In this document: positions 1-5,637 of the stretch, one piece after another
Position numbering within the stretch: the stretch's first letter is position 1
How the letters are laid out: each line of letters starts with the position of its first letter
NCBI GenBank assembly: GCA_013695335.1
Contig: JACDAR010000081.1
Span: forward strand, 1 to 6,134
Source of the DNA: Rubrobacter sp.
Lineage (GTDB): Bacteria > Actinomycetota > Rubrobacteria > Rubrobacterales > Rubrobacteraceae
DNA: 6,134 nt
Direction: 5' to 3'
Notes under the pieces: generated by a model
Told to the model about the DNA's origin: nothing
Seen by the model: the letters and a program-made list of their open reading frames with translations, nothing else
Database searches by the model: none
Translations under genes and position numbers: made by a program

Positions 1-9
1 ACTTCGGGA

Positions 10-17
10 AGGGAGGA
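10..17 (+). promoter_or_regulatory. Ribosome binding site of the first SDR gene
   Basis: The purine run AGGGAGGA lies 3 bases before a TTG codon at 21. It is a strong Shine-Dalgarno match and supports the TTG start. From TTG the protein begins just ahead of the first Rossmann strand, as expected for an SDR of about 250 residues. Nothing else can be read from the 20 bases before the gene. Confidence 0.75.
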
Positions 18-20
18 CTC

Positions 21-770
21 TTGACGAGTTTGGATGGGGCAGTGGTTGTCGTTACGGGCGCGAGCCGGGGACTCGGTCGCGCAATCGCCGAGGAGCTTGG
101 CAGCGGCGGGGCGAAGGTAGTGATCAACTACTCGAGCAGCAAGGAGCCCGCGGAAGAGGCTGCCGAGAGCATCTCGAACAACGGCGGCGAGGCCATCGTG
201 GTGCAGGCGGACGTCTCAGATCCGGAACAGGCCCAGACGCTAATAGACAAGACCATCGAAGAGTTCGGGCGCATAGACATCCTAGTCAACAACGCGGGCA
301 TCAACATAGACAAGACCCTCAAGAAGCTCTCGGTGGAGGACTGGGACAAGGTAATTCAGGTGGACTTGAACAGCGCCTTCTATACCGTACACGCCGCGCT
401 GCCGCACATGACGGAGCAGGGGAGCGGCAAGATCGTGAACATGAGCTCCTTCGTTGGCGAAGCTGGCAACGTCGGCCAGGCCAACTACGCCGCCGCCAAA
501 GCCGGCCTCCTCGGCTTCACCAAGACGGCAGCCCAGGAACTCGCCCGCGATGGCATCACGGTAAACGCCATCTGCCCAGGCTTCATAGAGACCGACATGG
601 TCGCCAACATCCCCGATGAAGCCCGCGAGAAGCTCTTGAAAACCATCCCCCTCCGCCGCTTCGGCCAGCCGGAAGAGGTGGCCCGCGCCGTCCGCTTCGT
701 GGTCGAGGACGCCGACTACATGACGGGCCAATCACTCGACATCAACGGCGGCGTCTACATCAGGACGTAG
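21..770 (+). CDS. SDR family oxidoreductase, FabG/PhaB-like 3-oxoacyl reductase
   Basis: A 249-residue classical SDR, the usual length for FabG (3-oxoacyl-ACP reductase) and PhaB (acetoacetyl-CoA reductase). It is a soluble enzyme likely to reduce a 3-oxoacyl thioester to the 3-hydroxy form. Seen: the cofactor motif TGASRGLG at residues 12-19, NNAG at 90-93, catalytic Ser143, Tyr156 and Lys160 in a GQANYAAAK context, and the PGFIETDM segment near 187-193. Arg16, together with an Asn-Tyr-Ser stretch after strand 2 that lacks an acidic residue, points to NADPH. The fourth member of the SDR catalytic tetrad, normally Asn (Asn110 in E. coli FabG), aligns with Asp115. The TTG start is set by a strong ribosome site. 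The gene ends at a terminator about 30 bases on, so it probably does not share a transcript with the next SDR gene. The exact acyl substrate, and whether it acts in lipid synthesis, polyester synthesis or degradation, is not shown. Confidence 0.9.
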   Translation: MTSLDGAVVVVTGASRGLGRAIAEELGSGGAKVVINYSSSKEPAEEAAESISNNGGEAIVVQADVSDPEQAQTLIDKTIEEFGRIDILVNNAGINIDKTLKKLSVEDWDKVIQVDLNSAFYTVHAALPHMTEQGSGKIVNMSSFVGEAGNVGQANYAAAKAGLLGFTKTAAQELARDGITVNAICPGFIETDMVANIPDEAREKLLKTIPLRRFGQPEEVARAVRFVVEDADYMTGQSLDINGGVYIRT

Positions 771-800
771 CGACGTAAGCCCGCAAACACCGCATAACTC

Positions 801-832
801 GAGCCCCCTCTCATAAACAGGGGGCTCTTTCT
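801..832 (+). terminator. Intrinsic terminator after the first SDR gene
   Basis: A perfect 9-bp stem, GAGCCCCCT (801-809) with AGGGGGCTC (819-827), encloses a 9-base loop and is followed by TTTCT. It begins 30 bases after the stop codon. The stem is GC-rich and the U-tract short but present, so this is a credible Rho-independent terminator for the plus strand. It separates the two tandem SDR genes into different transcription units. Confidence 0.85.
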
Positions 833-875
833 ACGCATCCAACGCATCTGTGTGCAGAATTACATGGGTGGCTTT

Positions 876-898
876 TGTGTTTATCTACGATAGACACA
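876..898. promoter_or_regulatory. Candidate operator dyad overlapping a -35 box
   Basis: Left arm TGTGTTTATC (876-885) and right arm GATAGACACA (889-898) are inverted repeats matching at 9 of 10 positions around a 3-base centre. The right arm contains the proposed -35 hexamer at 891-896. A near-palindrome with 10-base arms in this place is the usual form of a repressor site bound by a dimeric helix-turn-helix protein, for example TetR or GntR type. The regulator is not encoded in the window. Its identity and the repressor role are inference. Confidence 0.5.
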
Positions 899-919
899 TA
901 GGTACTCTTCGTATACAAT
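891..919 (+). promoter_or_regulatory. Sigma-70-type promoter of the second SDR gene
   Basis: TAGACA (891-896) and TACAAT (914-919) each match the vegetative consensus at 5 of 6 positions and are separated by exactly 17 bases. They lie in a locally AT-richer stretch between a terminator and the next gene. Transcription would start near 926, giving a leader of about 75 bases before the GTG start at 1001. Both the spacing and the position favour a real promoter. Confidence 0.65.
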
Positions 920-933
920 CCACGTCCGATTAA

Positions 934-971
934 CAACATCCCTGCCGCGAATGCGGTCTGGATGGATGTTG
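934..971 (+). promoter_or_regulatory. Hairpin in the 5' leader of the second SDR gene
   Basis: CAACATCC (934-941) can pair with GGATGTTG (964-971) as a perfect 8-bp outer stem. Inside it CCGC (945-948) pairs with GCGG (953-956) around a GAAT loop, with unpaired bases between the two stems. It lies wholly inside the predicted leader and ends 16 bases before the ribosome site. It might stabilise the message or tune translation. It matches no riboswitch family that I recognise. It also buries the alternative ATG at 962 in the stem. Confidence 0.35.
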
Positions 972-987
972 CCGGAAGCTGTATAGA

Positions 988-996
988 GAAAGGTGG
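988..996 (+). promoter_or_regulatory. Ribosome binding site deciding the GTG start at 1001
   Basis: GAAAGGTGG ends 4 bases before GTG 1001 and matches the Shine-Dalgarno core with one mismatch. The alternative in-frame ATG at 962 has no comparable purine-rich site. From GTG the protein begins Met-Gly-Arg-Leu-Ser-Gly-Arg-Val, a typical SDR N-terminus. From the ATG it would carry 13 extra residues that do not look like part of the fold. Confidence 0.65.
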
Positions 997-1000
997 ATAC

Positions 1001-1771
1001 GTGGGAAGACTCAGCGGAAGGGTGGCGGTTGTGACGGGCGCGGCCCGGGGAATCGGTGCGGCTGAGGCTATTCGGCTGGCCCAGGACGGGGCCAACGTGG
1101 CGGTGCTTGATCTCTCCGCCGAGGCGTGTGGGGAGACCGTAGAGGCCGTAGAGGCGGCTGGCGCTGAGGCAATCGCCATCGCGTGCGACGTGTCGAGCGC
1201 CCAGCAAGTCGGGGCTGCTTTCGGGGAGATCCACAACCGCTTCGGACGGGTTGACATCCTGGTGAACAACGCGGGGCTCCTGCGGGATAACCTCTCGTTC
1301 AAGATGAGCGAGGATGACTGGGACAAGGTGCTCGACGTGCATCTCAAGGGCAGTTTCCTCTGTTCCAGGGCAGCGCAGAAGTACATGGTGGATCAGGAAT
1401 ACGGCAAGATCGTAATGACCTCATCCATAGTCGCGCTCGGCAACAAGGGCCAGGCCAACTACTCTGCGGCGAAGGCCGGTCTTCAGGCGCTGGCACGCAC
1501 GCTCGCGCTGGAGCTCGGTCGTTTCAACGTCAACGTCAACGCGGTCGCGCCGGGTTGGATCGAGACCGAGATGACCAAAGAGGCCGCCGAGCGCGTCGGT
1601 ATGACTATGGAGGAGATGAAGGACCGCTTCGCCAAAAACATCCCCCTCAAGCGCTTCGGACGGGTTGACGACATAGCAAACGTCGTCGCTTTCCTCGTTT
1701 CGGACGAGGCTTCGTACATCAGCGGCGAGACTCTTTACGTGGCCGGAGGGCCTTCGAGTTCGGTGATTTAG
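1001..1771 (+). CDS. SDR family oxidoreductase, probably NAD-dependent
   Basis: A 256-residue classical SDR when read from GTG 1001 (269 residues from the ATG at 962, which I reject). Seen: TGAARGIG at residues 12-19, an acidic Asp37 at the end of strand 2 (AVLDLS) that normally selects NAD(H) over NADP(H), NNAG at 89-92, and catalytic Ser141, Tyr154 and Lys158. The C-terminal part carries IPLKRFG followed by a SGETLYVAGG ending, as in FabG-like enzymes. The tetrad Asn position aligns with His114 in VHLKGSF, a variation also known from the dehydrogenase domains of peroxisomal multifunctional enzymes. It probably interconverts an alcohol or 3-hydroxyacyl-CoA and the matching ketone, with NAD suggesting the oxidative direction. 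It is a clear paralogue of the upstream SDR, sharing several motif stretches even at DNA level, but has its own promoter, operator-like dyad and leader. The substrate is unknown. Confidence 0.87.
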   Translation: MGRLSGRVAVVTGAARGIGAAEAIRLAQDGANVAVLDLSAEACGETVEAVEAAGAEAIAIACDVSSAQQVGAAFGEIHNRFGRVDILVNNAGLLRDNLSFKMSEDDWDKVLDVHLKGSFLCSRAAQKYMVDQEYGKIVMTSSIVALGNKGQANYSAAKAGLQALARTLALELGRFNVNVNAVAPGWIETEMTKEAAERVGMTMEEMKDRFAKNIPLKRFGRVDDIANVVAFLVSDEASYISGETLYVAGGPSSSVI

Positions 1772-1774
1772 AGG

Positions 1775-1795
1775 CTTCAGGTTTCAGGCATCAGG
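1775..1795 (+). repeat. Three tandem heptamers of the form NNTCAGG
   Basis: CTTCAGG, TTTCAGG and CATCAGG follow each other without gaps, starting 4 bases after the stop codon of the second SDR gene. All three share TCAGG in the last five positions. The array is too short to assign a function. It may be a small slippage repeat in the 3' untranslated region. Confidence 0.45.
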
Positions 1796-1800
1796 CTTTT

Positions 1801-1822
1801 GGGGCGGGAGAAATCCCGCCCC
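1801..1822. terminator. Hairpin between convergent genes, probable terminator
   Basis: GGGGCGGGA (1801-1809) and TCCCGCCCC (1814-1822) form a perfect 9-bp stem with a GAAA tetraloop. On the plus strand it is followed by ATTGCTTT, a poor U-tract. On the minus strand the following bases are A-rich, so there is no U-tract in that direction. It lies 29 bases after the second SDR gene and 42 bases beyond the deacetylase stop codon, so it may block read-through from both sides, mainly from the plus strand. Confidence 0.65.
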
Positions 1823-1864
1823 ATTGCTTTGCCTCGAGTTTTGGTAGGTAGTCCGGTTTGCGGG

Positions 1865-2629
1865 CTAGAGTTTGCGGAAGCTGTATCCCCTGGATCTCAA
1901 GCCGTTGATGATGCAGGGTAGGGCATTGTCTGTGTTTGCCCCGGTTCCGTCGTGCAGGAGCACTATGCTTCCTGACCTCACGTTGTTCAGCACCCTGCTG
2001 CAGACTACCGAGGCTGGTGGATCAGCCCAGTCTCGGGGGTCAACGGTCCAGAGGGTCTGGGTCAAACCAAGGGAGGTTCCTATGCTACGGACCCTGGCGT
2101 TGGTGGCCCCATACGGTGGGCGAAAGCGGTACGGCCTGGGAACTCCGGCATCCACGACTGCCCTGTTGGTGGCGCGAAGTTCGCGTTCTATTCCGGCGTT
2201 GGATAGGGTTGTCAGGTCGGCGTGGGTATACGAGTGGTTCTGTACCGAGTGTCCTTCGTTGTAGGCCCGGCGCACCAGACCAGGGTTCCATCTGGCCTGC
2301 TGTCCGATTACGAAGAAGGTGGCCTTCACCCTTTTATTGCGCAGGACATCCAGAACCCTGCACGTGTTCCCGCGAACCGGGCCATCATCGAAGGTGAGCC
2401 TGACGTATTTGGCAGTGGCCCGGGTCTGCGCCCGGGCAGGCTCTCCTTGCAATAGCACGACCGCCACGAAGGCGAGTATTAGCGCAAGGACGAGCGTGGC
2501 CGCCAGCGCGAGGGGCGCGCCGCCGCGGCTTTGGGTTCCACGCGAGGGCATTCGGCCCTCGATCCCTGGTAGATCATGGGCAGTGGCGTCTGGAAACCAG
2601 GGGCGTCCCGCCCCGTTCTGGCCACGCAT
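1865..2629 (-). CDS. Polysaccharide deacetylase (NodB/CE4 domain), exported or membrane-anchored
   Basis: A 254-residue carbohydrate esterase family 4 protein, which removes N- or O-acetyl groups from a cell-wall or extracellular polysaccharide. A cytoplasmic N-terminus of about 37 residues precedes one hydrophobic segment (38-60). An ALA-type site, Ala65-Arg-Ala67, follows and could be cut by signal peptidase. The NodB domain fills the rest with all five motifs: TFDDGP (79-84; base Asp81, metal ligand Asp82), NHSYTH (metal ligands His132 and His136), RPPYG (170-174), DPRDW (197-201) and LLHDG with catalytic His226. It should therefore be an active metal-dependent enzyme outside the membrane. 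The start at 2629 is chosen for a perfect AAGGAGG 6 bases upstream. A start at residue 27 (2551) would leave a more ordinary signal peptide but has a weaker ribosome site. It is convergent with the second SDR gene. Peptidoglycan, chitin-like polymers and acetylated xylan are all possible substrates. Confidence 0.88.
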   Translation of the reverse strand: MRGQNGAGRPWFPDATAHDLPGIEGRMPSRGTQSRGGAPLALAATLVLALILAFVAVVLLQGEPARAQTRATAKYVRLTFDDGPVRGNTCRVLDVLRNKRVKATFFVIGQQARWNPGLVRRAYNEGHSVQNHSYTHADLTTLSNAGIERELRATNRAVVDAGVPRPYRFRPPYGATNARVRSIGTSLGLTQTLWTVDPRDWADPPASVVCSRVLNNVRSGSIVLLHDGTGANTDNALPCIINGLRSRGYSFRKL

Positions 2630-2635
2630 CTTCGT

Positions 2636-2642
2636 CCTCCTT
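2636..2642 (-). promoter_or_regulatory. Ribosome binding site of the deacetylase gene
   Basis: On the minus strand this reads AAGGAGG, a perfect anti-16S match, with a 6-base spacer to the ATG at 2629. It selects that start over the upstream in-frame TTG at 2698 and ATG at 2665, whose extra residues are Cys- and Arg-rich and unlike an export signal. Confidence 0.8.
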
Positions 2643-2810
2643 CCCTCGCAACGCAACGCTGGCATGATACGCCCGAAGCAACACCAGCGCACCCCCAATA
2701 ATCCTCACCAGAGATCGAAGACCATCGCGGCGATCATCCCGGGAAGTAGCCTTCGTCCAGCGCTATGGTTAGCGTGTGGTTCCGGCTGAACAGAACCCGC
2801 GAACTCGCTG

Positions 2811-3749
2811 CTATTCCTGATGCAACCCAAGTTTTCGCAGGCGTGACAGAAGCTCGTCGGCTCGCCCTTCTTCGAGGTTCGTGAGCGGCGGGCGGATGTT
2901 GCGCCACACGTCTTCCCCAGTGAGCCGTCCCATGATGCCCTTCAGCGCGGGGATGGTGGGGTACGCTTCGATGGTTTCCCGCAGATCGGTGAGTTGTTTC
3001 TGCAATGCTGCAGCTTCTTCATCCCGTCCAGCCACGTGGGCGTCATGGACCAGGCGGGCCTGCCGCGCGGTGACGTTGACGGTGGCTGAGATGCAACCGG
3101 CCCCGTCCTGGCGCAGCGTATCCAGCAGGAAGCGTTCCGTGCCAGCGAAGACGCGGAAGCCGGGGAACTCGCGGCACAGGGCCTCTATGCGGCCCCAGTC
3201 GCCAGCGCTGTCTTTGGTGCCGACGATCACACCCGGATACGCTTCCAGCAGACGTTCGATGAGTGAGGGGCTGATGCCAACGCCGGTCATCTGCGGGAAG
3301 TGGTAGAGGTACACGCGCAGGCGCGGGTCCGCGACGCGTTCGATCAAGCCCGCAAAGAACCGGAACAAGCCGTCGTCGCCAACGCCCTTGTAATAGAACG
3401 GCAGCAGAACCAGCACGCCTAAAGCACCCGCTTCCAGGGCGGCGCGGCTCAGGCGCACGGCTTCGGTGAGGGCGCAGGAGCCGGTGCCTGGCAGTAGCCT
3501 CTCACCCGGGATTCCGCCAGCGACCAGAGCCTCCAGGGCCGCGATGCGTTCATCGGCTGAGAGGGAGTTGGCTTCTCCTGTGGTGCCGAAGATGCCAAGG
3601 CCGTGGCATCCGGCGTCAAGCAGGCGGCGGCAGTTGGCTGCGAAAGCCTCGTGGTCCACGTTCAACCCGTCGTCCATCGGCGTAAGCGCCGCGGCAAAGA
3701 CGCCAGTGAGCTGTTCGACTTTCTTTTTGCTGGTGAGATCCTGCGCCAT
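2811..3749 (-). CDS. Dihydrodipicolinate synthase/N-acetylneuraminate lyase family protein
   Basis: A 312-residue class I aldolase-type TIM barrel, close to the usual 290-310 of the DapA/NanA superfamily. These enzymes form a Schiff base with pyruvate or a 2-oxoacid and make or break a carbon-carbon bond. Seen: GTTGE at residues 55-59, the proton-relay Tyr149 in VYLYHFP, and Lys179 in VGTKDSAGD, aligning with Schiff-base Lys161 of E. coli DapA. The residue aligning with DapA Arg138, which binds the second substrate's carboxylate, is Met154 (PQMTG). A role as the lysine enzyme is therefore unlikely and I give no dapA symbol. Candidates are a 2-keto-3-deoxy sugar acid aldolase, a sialic-acid-type lyase or another catabolic lyase. 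ATG 3749 is preferred to GTG 3755 because of ribosome site spacing. No other lysine pathway gene is present, and the gene is separated from the upstream hydrolase by a hairpin. Confidence 0.85.
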   Translation of the reverse strand: MAQDLTSKKKVEQLTGVFAAALTPMDDGLNVDHEAFAANCRRLLDAGCHGLGIFGTTGEANSLSADERIAALEALVAGGIPGERLLPGTGSCALTEAVRLSRAALEAGALGVLVLLPFYYKGVGDDGLFRFFAGLIERVADPRLRVYLYHFPQMTGVGISPSLIERLLEAYPGVIVGTKDSAGDWGRIEALCREFPGFRVFAGTERFLLDTLRQDGAGCISATVNVTARQARLVHDAHVAGRDEEAAALQKQLTDLRETIEAYPTIPALKGIMGRLTGEDVWRNIRPPLTNLEEGRADELLSRLRKLGLHQE

Positions 3750-3756
3750 CTTCACG

Positions 3757-3764
3757 CTCCCCTT
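3757..3764 (-). promoter_or_regulatory. Ribosome binding site choosing ATG 3749 for the lyase-family gene
   Basis: AAGGGGAG on the minus strand lies 7 bases before ATG 3749, an ideal spacing, but only 1 base before the in-frame GTG at 3755. The ATG is therefore the better start and shortens the protein by two residues. Confidence 0.6.
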
Positions 3765-3770
3765 TCCGCG

Positions 3771-3799
3771 TTTAGAGTACTTCTTACAGGTTATCCCAA
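3771..3799 (-). promoter_or_regulatory. Weak candidate promoter of the lyase-family gene
   Basis: On the minus strand TTGGGA (3799-3794) and TCTAAA (3776-3771) each match the sigma-70 hexamers at 4 of 6 positions and are 17 bases apart. The start of transcription would fall about 15 bases before the ATG at 3749. The match is weak, but the position is right after a hairpin that appears to end the upstream operon. Confidence 0.3.
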
Positions 3800-3802
3800 A
3801 GC

Positions 3803-3835
3803 GTCTTGCATGGGAGACGGCCTCCGTGACAAGAC
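3803..3835 (-). terminator. Imperfect hairpin at the end of the hydrolase operon
   Basis: GTCTTG and CAAGAC (3803-3808 and 3830-3835) pair as a perfect 6-bp outer stem. GGAG (3813-3816) pairs with CTCC (3822-3825) inside it, and a CA/TG pair of bases (3809-3810, 3827-3828) bridges part of the gap. On the minus strand the structure starts in the hydrolase stop codon and is followed by GCTTTGGG, so the U-tract is short. It may be a weak terminator or an attenuator between the hydrolase and the lyase-family gene. Confidence 0.4.
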
Positions 3836-4629
3836 TATCCGCCCAGGGAAACCGCCACGAGTTGTGATAGCAGGGATCTCGTAAGTCGCGGGGCTTCTAT
3901 CTGCGGGCTGTGGCCGACGTGGCCGAGGTCGAAGTATTTTCCACGGGGGAAAGCGTGGGCTGTCGCGCTGGCTGAGGATGGGGATACGAGCGTATCTCGG
4001 CGCCCGGAGGCGACGAGGACGGGGTTCTCGAAGTAGCGGGCCTTCGTGCTCACGTCCCAGGAGGACAGTTCGCGGGCGTTGCCGATAAAGCTGGCAGGGT
4101 GCATCATCTGCGCCTCGCGCACCAGCTCGTCGAGGTACGGTGGCACGTGGGTGATCATGGTTCGCCGCAACGCACGGCGCAGCCCCCTGTGGTCGTGGCG
4201 GTAGCCCTTCAGCCTCGGATAGACGTAGCGCGGGGTGCGCAGTCCGGTGAGGGGCGCAGGGCTCAGGAGGAACATGGCGGGAAACCGCTCTGGGTCAGAC
4301 AGGGCAAGCTGCACGGCGACCGCCCCGCCGAAAGAGTGGCCCACGAGGACGGGACGCCTGATGCCCGAGGCGTCGAGGAATCCCGCGAGGCTGCTGGCGT
4401 AGCGGGGTATGGAAGGTGTGAAATCCGGGTCGCCGGTGCTCTCCCCGAAGCCGGGGAGATCGGGGGCGATGAGACGTAATCCGGGGGGCGGGTCCGCGAG
4501 CAGCTCGCGCCACCAGGATTTGCCCGCGAAGTTACCGTGGATCAGGACGGCGGTGAGATCCCCTGTCCCGGCCTCCACGTGGGCGAGCGCGCCGCCGTTG
4601 CCAGGGGATTTCCCCGGCGTTTCGGTCAT
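3835..4629 (-). CDS. Alpha/beta fold hydrolase
   Basis: A 264-residue soluble alpha/beta hydrolase of ordinary length. Seen: the oxyanion-hole HGN at residues 31-33, the DLPGFGES turn (57-64), and the nucleophile elbow GHSFGG (97-102) with Ser99. The acid is probably Asp212 in SGRRDTLV and the catalytic His240 lies in GHSPQIE. The triad is complete, so it should be active on an ester, lactone, thioester or C-C bond, but the cap region (about 125-195) does not reveal the substrate. It begins 11 bases after the stop of the oxidoreductase gene with only a weak GGGAAG ribosome site 3 bases away, which suggests translational coupling. It is the last gene of the leftward operon, with a hairpin overlapping its stop codon. 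Family members in such operons often cleave ring-opened or lactone intermediates. That is a possibility, not a reading. Confidence 0.88.
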   Translation of the reverse strand: MTETPGKSPGNGGALAHVEAGTGDLTAVLIHGNFAGKSWWRELLADPPPGLRLIAPDLPGFGESTGDPDFTPSIPRYASSLAGFLDASGIRRPVLVGHSFGGAVAVQLALSDPERFPAMFLLSPAPLTGLRTPRYVYPRLKGYRHDHRGLRRALRRTMITHVPPYLDELVREAQMMHPASFIGNARELSSWDVSTKARYFENPVLVASGRRDTLVSPSSASATAHAFPRGKYFDLGHVGHSPQIEAPRLTRSLLSQLVAVSLGG

Positions 4630-4640
4630 CTGCTTCCCAT

Positions 4641-5633
4641 CTAGGTGGACGGGGGATTCAGGACGATTTTACCCGTCGTTCTGCGGCCTTCGAGGTCGGC
4701 GTGGGCTTCGGCGGCCCGCTCCAGCGGATAGCTCGCGCCAATGGTCAGCCGGAGTTCGCCCGAAGCGAGCCACCCGAGAATCTCCCCGAGGCTGGAGCCG
4801 AGGAGGTCGGGGCGCGCCATCACCGGCGGCAGCCAGAATCCCGTGACAGTCTGGTTGCCGTTCATGAGGTTGGCGGCGATGATCTCACCCCGCACGCCGC
4901 TCGCCGAACCGAAGACCACCATCCTGCCGAACGATGCCAGGCAGGAGAGGTTCGTCTCGGGGAAATCAGCGCCGACCATCTCAAGTATCACATCAGCGCC
5001 TTTGCCATCCGTGGCCTCAAGAACCTGATCGGGCCAGTTTTCTTCCGTGTAGTCGATGAGAACGTCGGCCCCGAGATCCCGCGCCAACCCCAGCTTCTCC
5101 GGCGTGCTCGCCGTGGCGATGACCTTCCCTGCGCCGAGCAACTTCGCCACCTGCACGGAGAGCGTCCCGACACCCCCGGCTGCCGCGTGGACCAGCACGC
5201 TCTCACCCTCCGCGAGCCGCCCGGATGTCTTGATGATGTGGTACGCGGTCAGGCCCTGCAAAGGGACGGCGGCGGCCTCGTCGAAGCCGAGGTCGTCGGG
5301 GAGCGGCATCAGGTACTTCGCGCCGGTAACCGCGTATGGCGCATAGCCGCCAGTATCGAGGAGCGTCATCACCCCGTCGCCGACGCCCACGTCCTCCACG
5401 TTCTCCCCGACTTCGGAGACGACGCCTGCAACCTCCGAGCCTGGGACGAAAGGGAGTTCCTGGGGAACCAGATACTGGTTGCGGCGCCGCATGGTGTCTG
5501 CATAGTTGACGCCGATTGAGCGAACTTCGATCAGGGCTTCCCCCCGCCCCGGTGATGGGCGCTCGATCTCCGTGTACTGGAGAACGTCAGGCTCCCCGAA
5601 CTCATCCACCCGTATTGCCTGCATCGAAACCAT
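4641..5633 (-). CDS. Zinc-free quinone oxidoreductase-type MDR enzyme
   Basis: A 330-residue medium-chain dehydrogenase/reductase of the quinone oxidoreductase (zeta-crystallin/QorA) branch, normally about 325 residues. It transfers hydride from NAD(P)H to a quinone or an activated enone in the cytosol. Seen: an N-terminal GroES-like domain with GVNYADTMRRR (41-51) and PFVPGSEVAG (61-70), then a Rossmann domain with the nucleotide loop HAAAGGVG (149-156), an ATASTPEK stretch (173-180) fitting an NADPH phosphate site, and the usual GKIVL ending (321-325). The structural and catalytic zinc cysteines of alcohol dehydrogenases are absent. ATG 5633 is preferred because AAAGGAG lies 4 bases before it. 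ATG 5624 would be 13 bases away but starts MQAIRV, closer to many relatives. The open frame extends to 5693 into the upstream gene, but those residues are not credible. It lies between the acyl-CoA dehydrogenase and the hydrolase. A crotonyl-CoA reductase role is not supported, since those are larger. Confidence 0.88.
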   Translation of the reverse strand: MVSMQAIRVDEFGEPDVLQYTEIERPSPGRGEALIEVRSIGVNYADTMRRRNQYLVPQELPFVPGSEVAGVVSEVGENVEDVGVGDGVMTLLDTGGYAPYAVTGAKYLMPLPDDLGFDEAAAVPLQGLTAYHIIKTSGRLAEGESVLVHAAAGGVGTLSVQVAKLLGAGKVIATASTPEKLGLARDLGADVLIDYTEENWPDQVLEATDGKGADVILEMVGADFPETNLSCLASFGRMVVFGSASGVRGEIIAANLMNGNQTVTGFWLPPVMARPDLLGSSLGEILGWLASGELRLTIGASYPLERAAEAHADLEGRRTTGKIVLNPPST

Positions 5634-5637
5634 ACGG

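Noticed and set aside
282..731. A 149-codon minus-strand frame opposite the first SDR gene
   Set aside because: It mirrors the SDR codons and shows only Gly/Ala/Val/His-rich composition with no domain.
962..1000. ATG 962 as the start of the second SDR gene
   Set aside because: There is no good ribosome site before it, it sits in a predicted hairpin stem, and the extra residues do not fit the SDR fold. GTG 1001 has a proper site.
811..1386. A 191-codon minus-strand open frame crossing the intergenic region
   Set aside because: It runs through the terminator, the promoter and the start of the second SDR gene, has low-complexity Ser/Ala/Pro content and no family motif. The opposite strand carries a clear SDR.
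2664..2698. Promoter for the deacetylase gene based on TATCAT at 2669-2664 on the minus strand
   Set aside because: The -10-like hexamer has no acceptable -35 partner; the nearest TTGGGG is 23 bases away.
2761..2797. Small hairpins (CGCTA/TAGCG and GGTTC/GAACC) between the lyase-family and deacetylase genes
   Set aside because: The stems are only 5 bp and no U-tract follows on either strand, so I cannot call a terminator. The rest of the 181-base gap shows nothing I can support.
4701..5519. A 272-codon open frame on the plus strand
   Set aside because: It lies opposite the quinone oxidoreductase gene, is rich in Arg, His and Glu without any recognisable motif, and is a product of GC-rich codon structure on the other strand.
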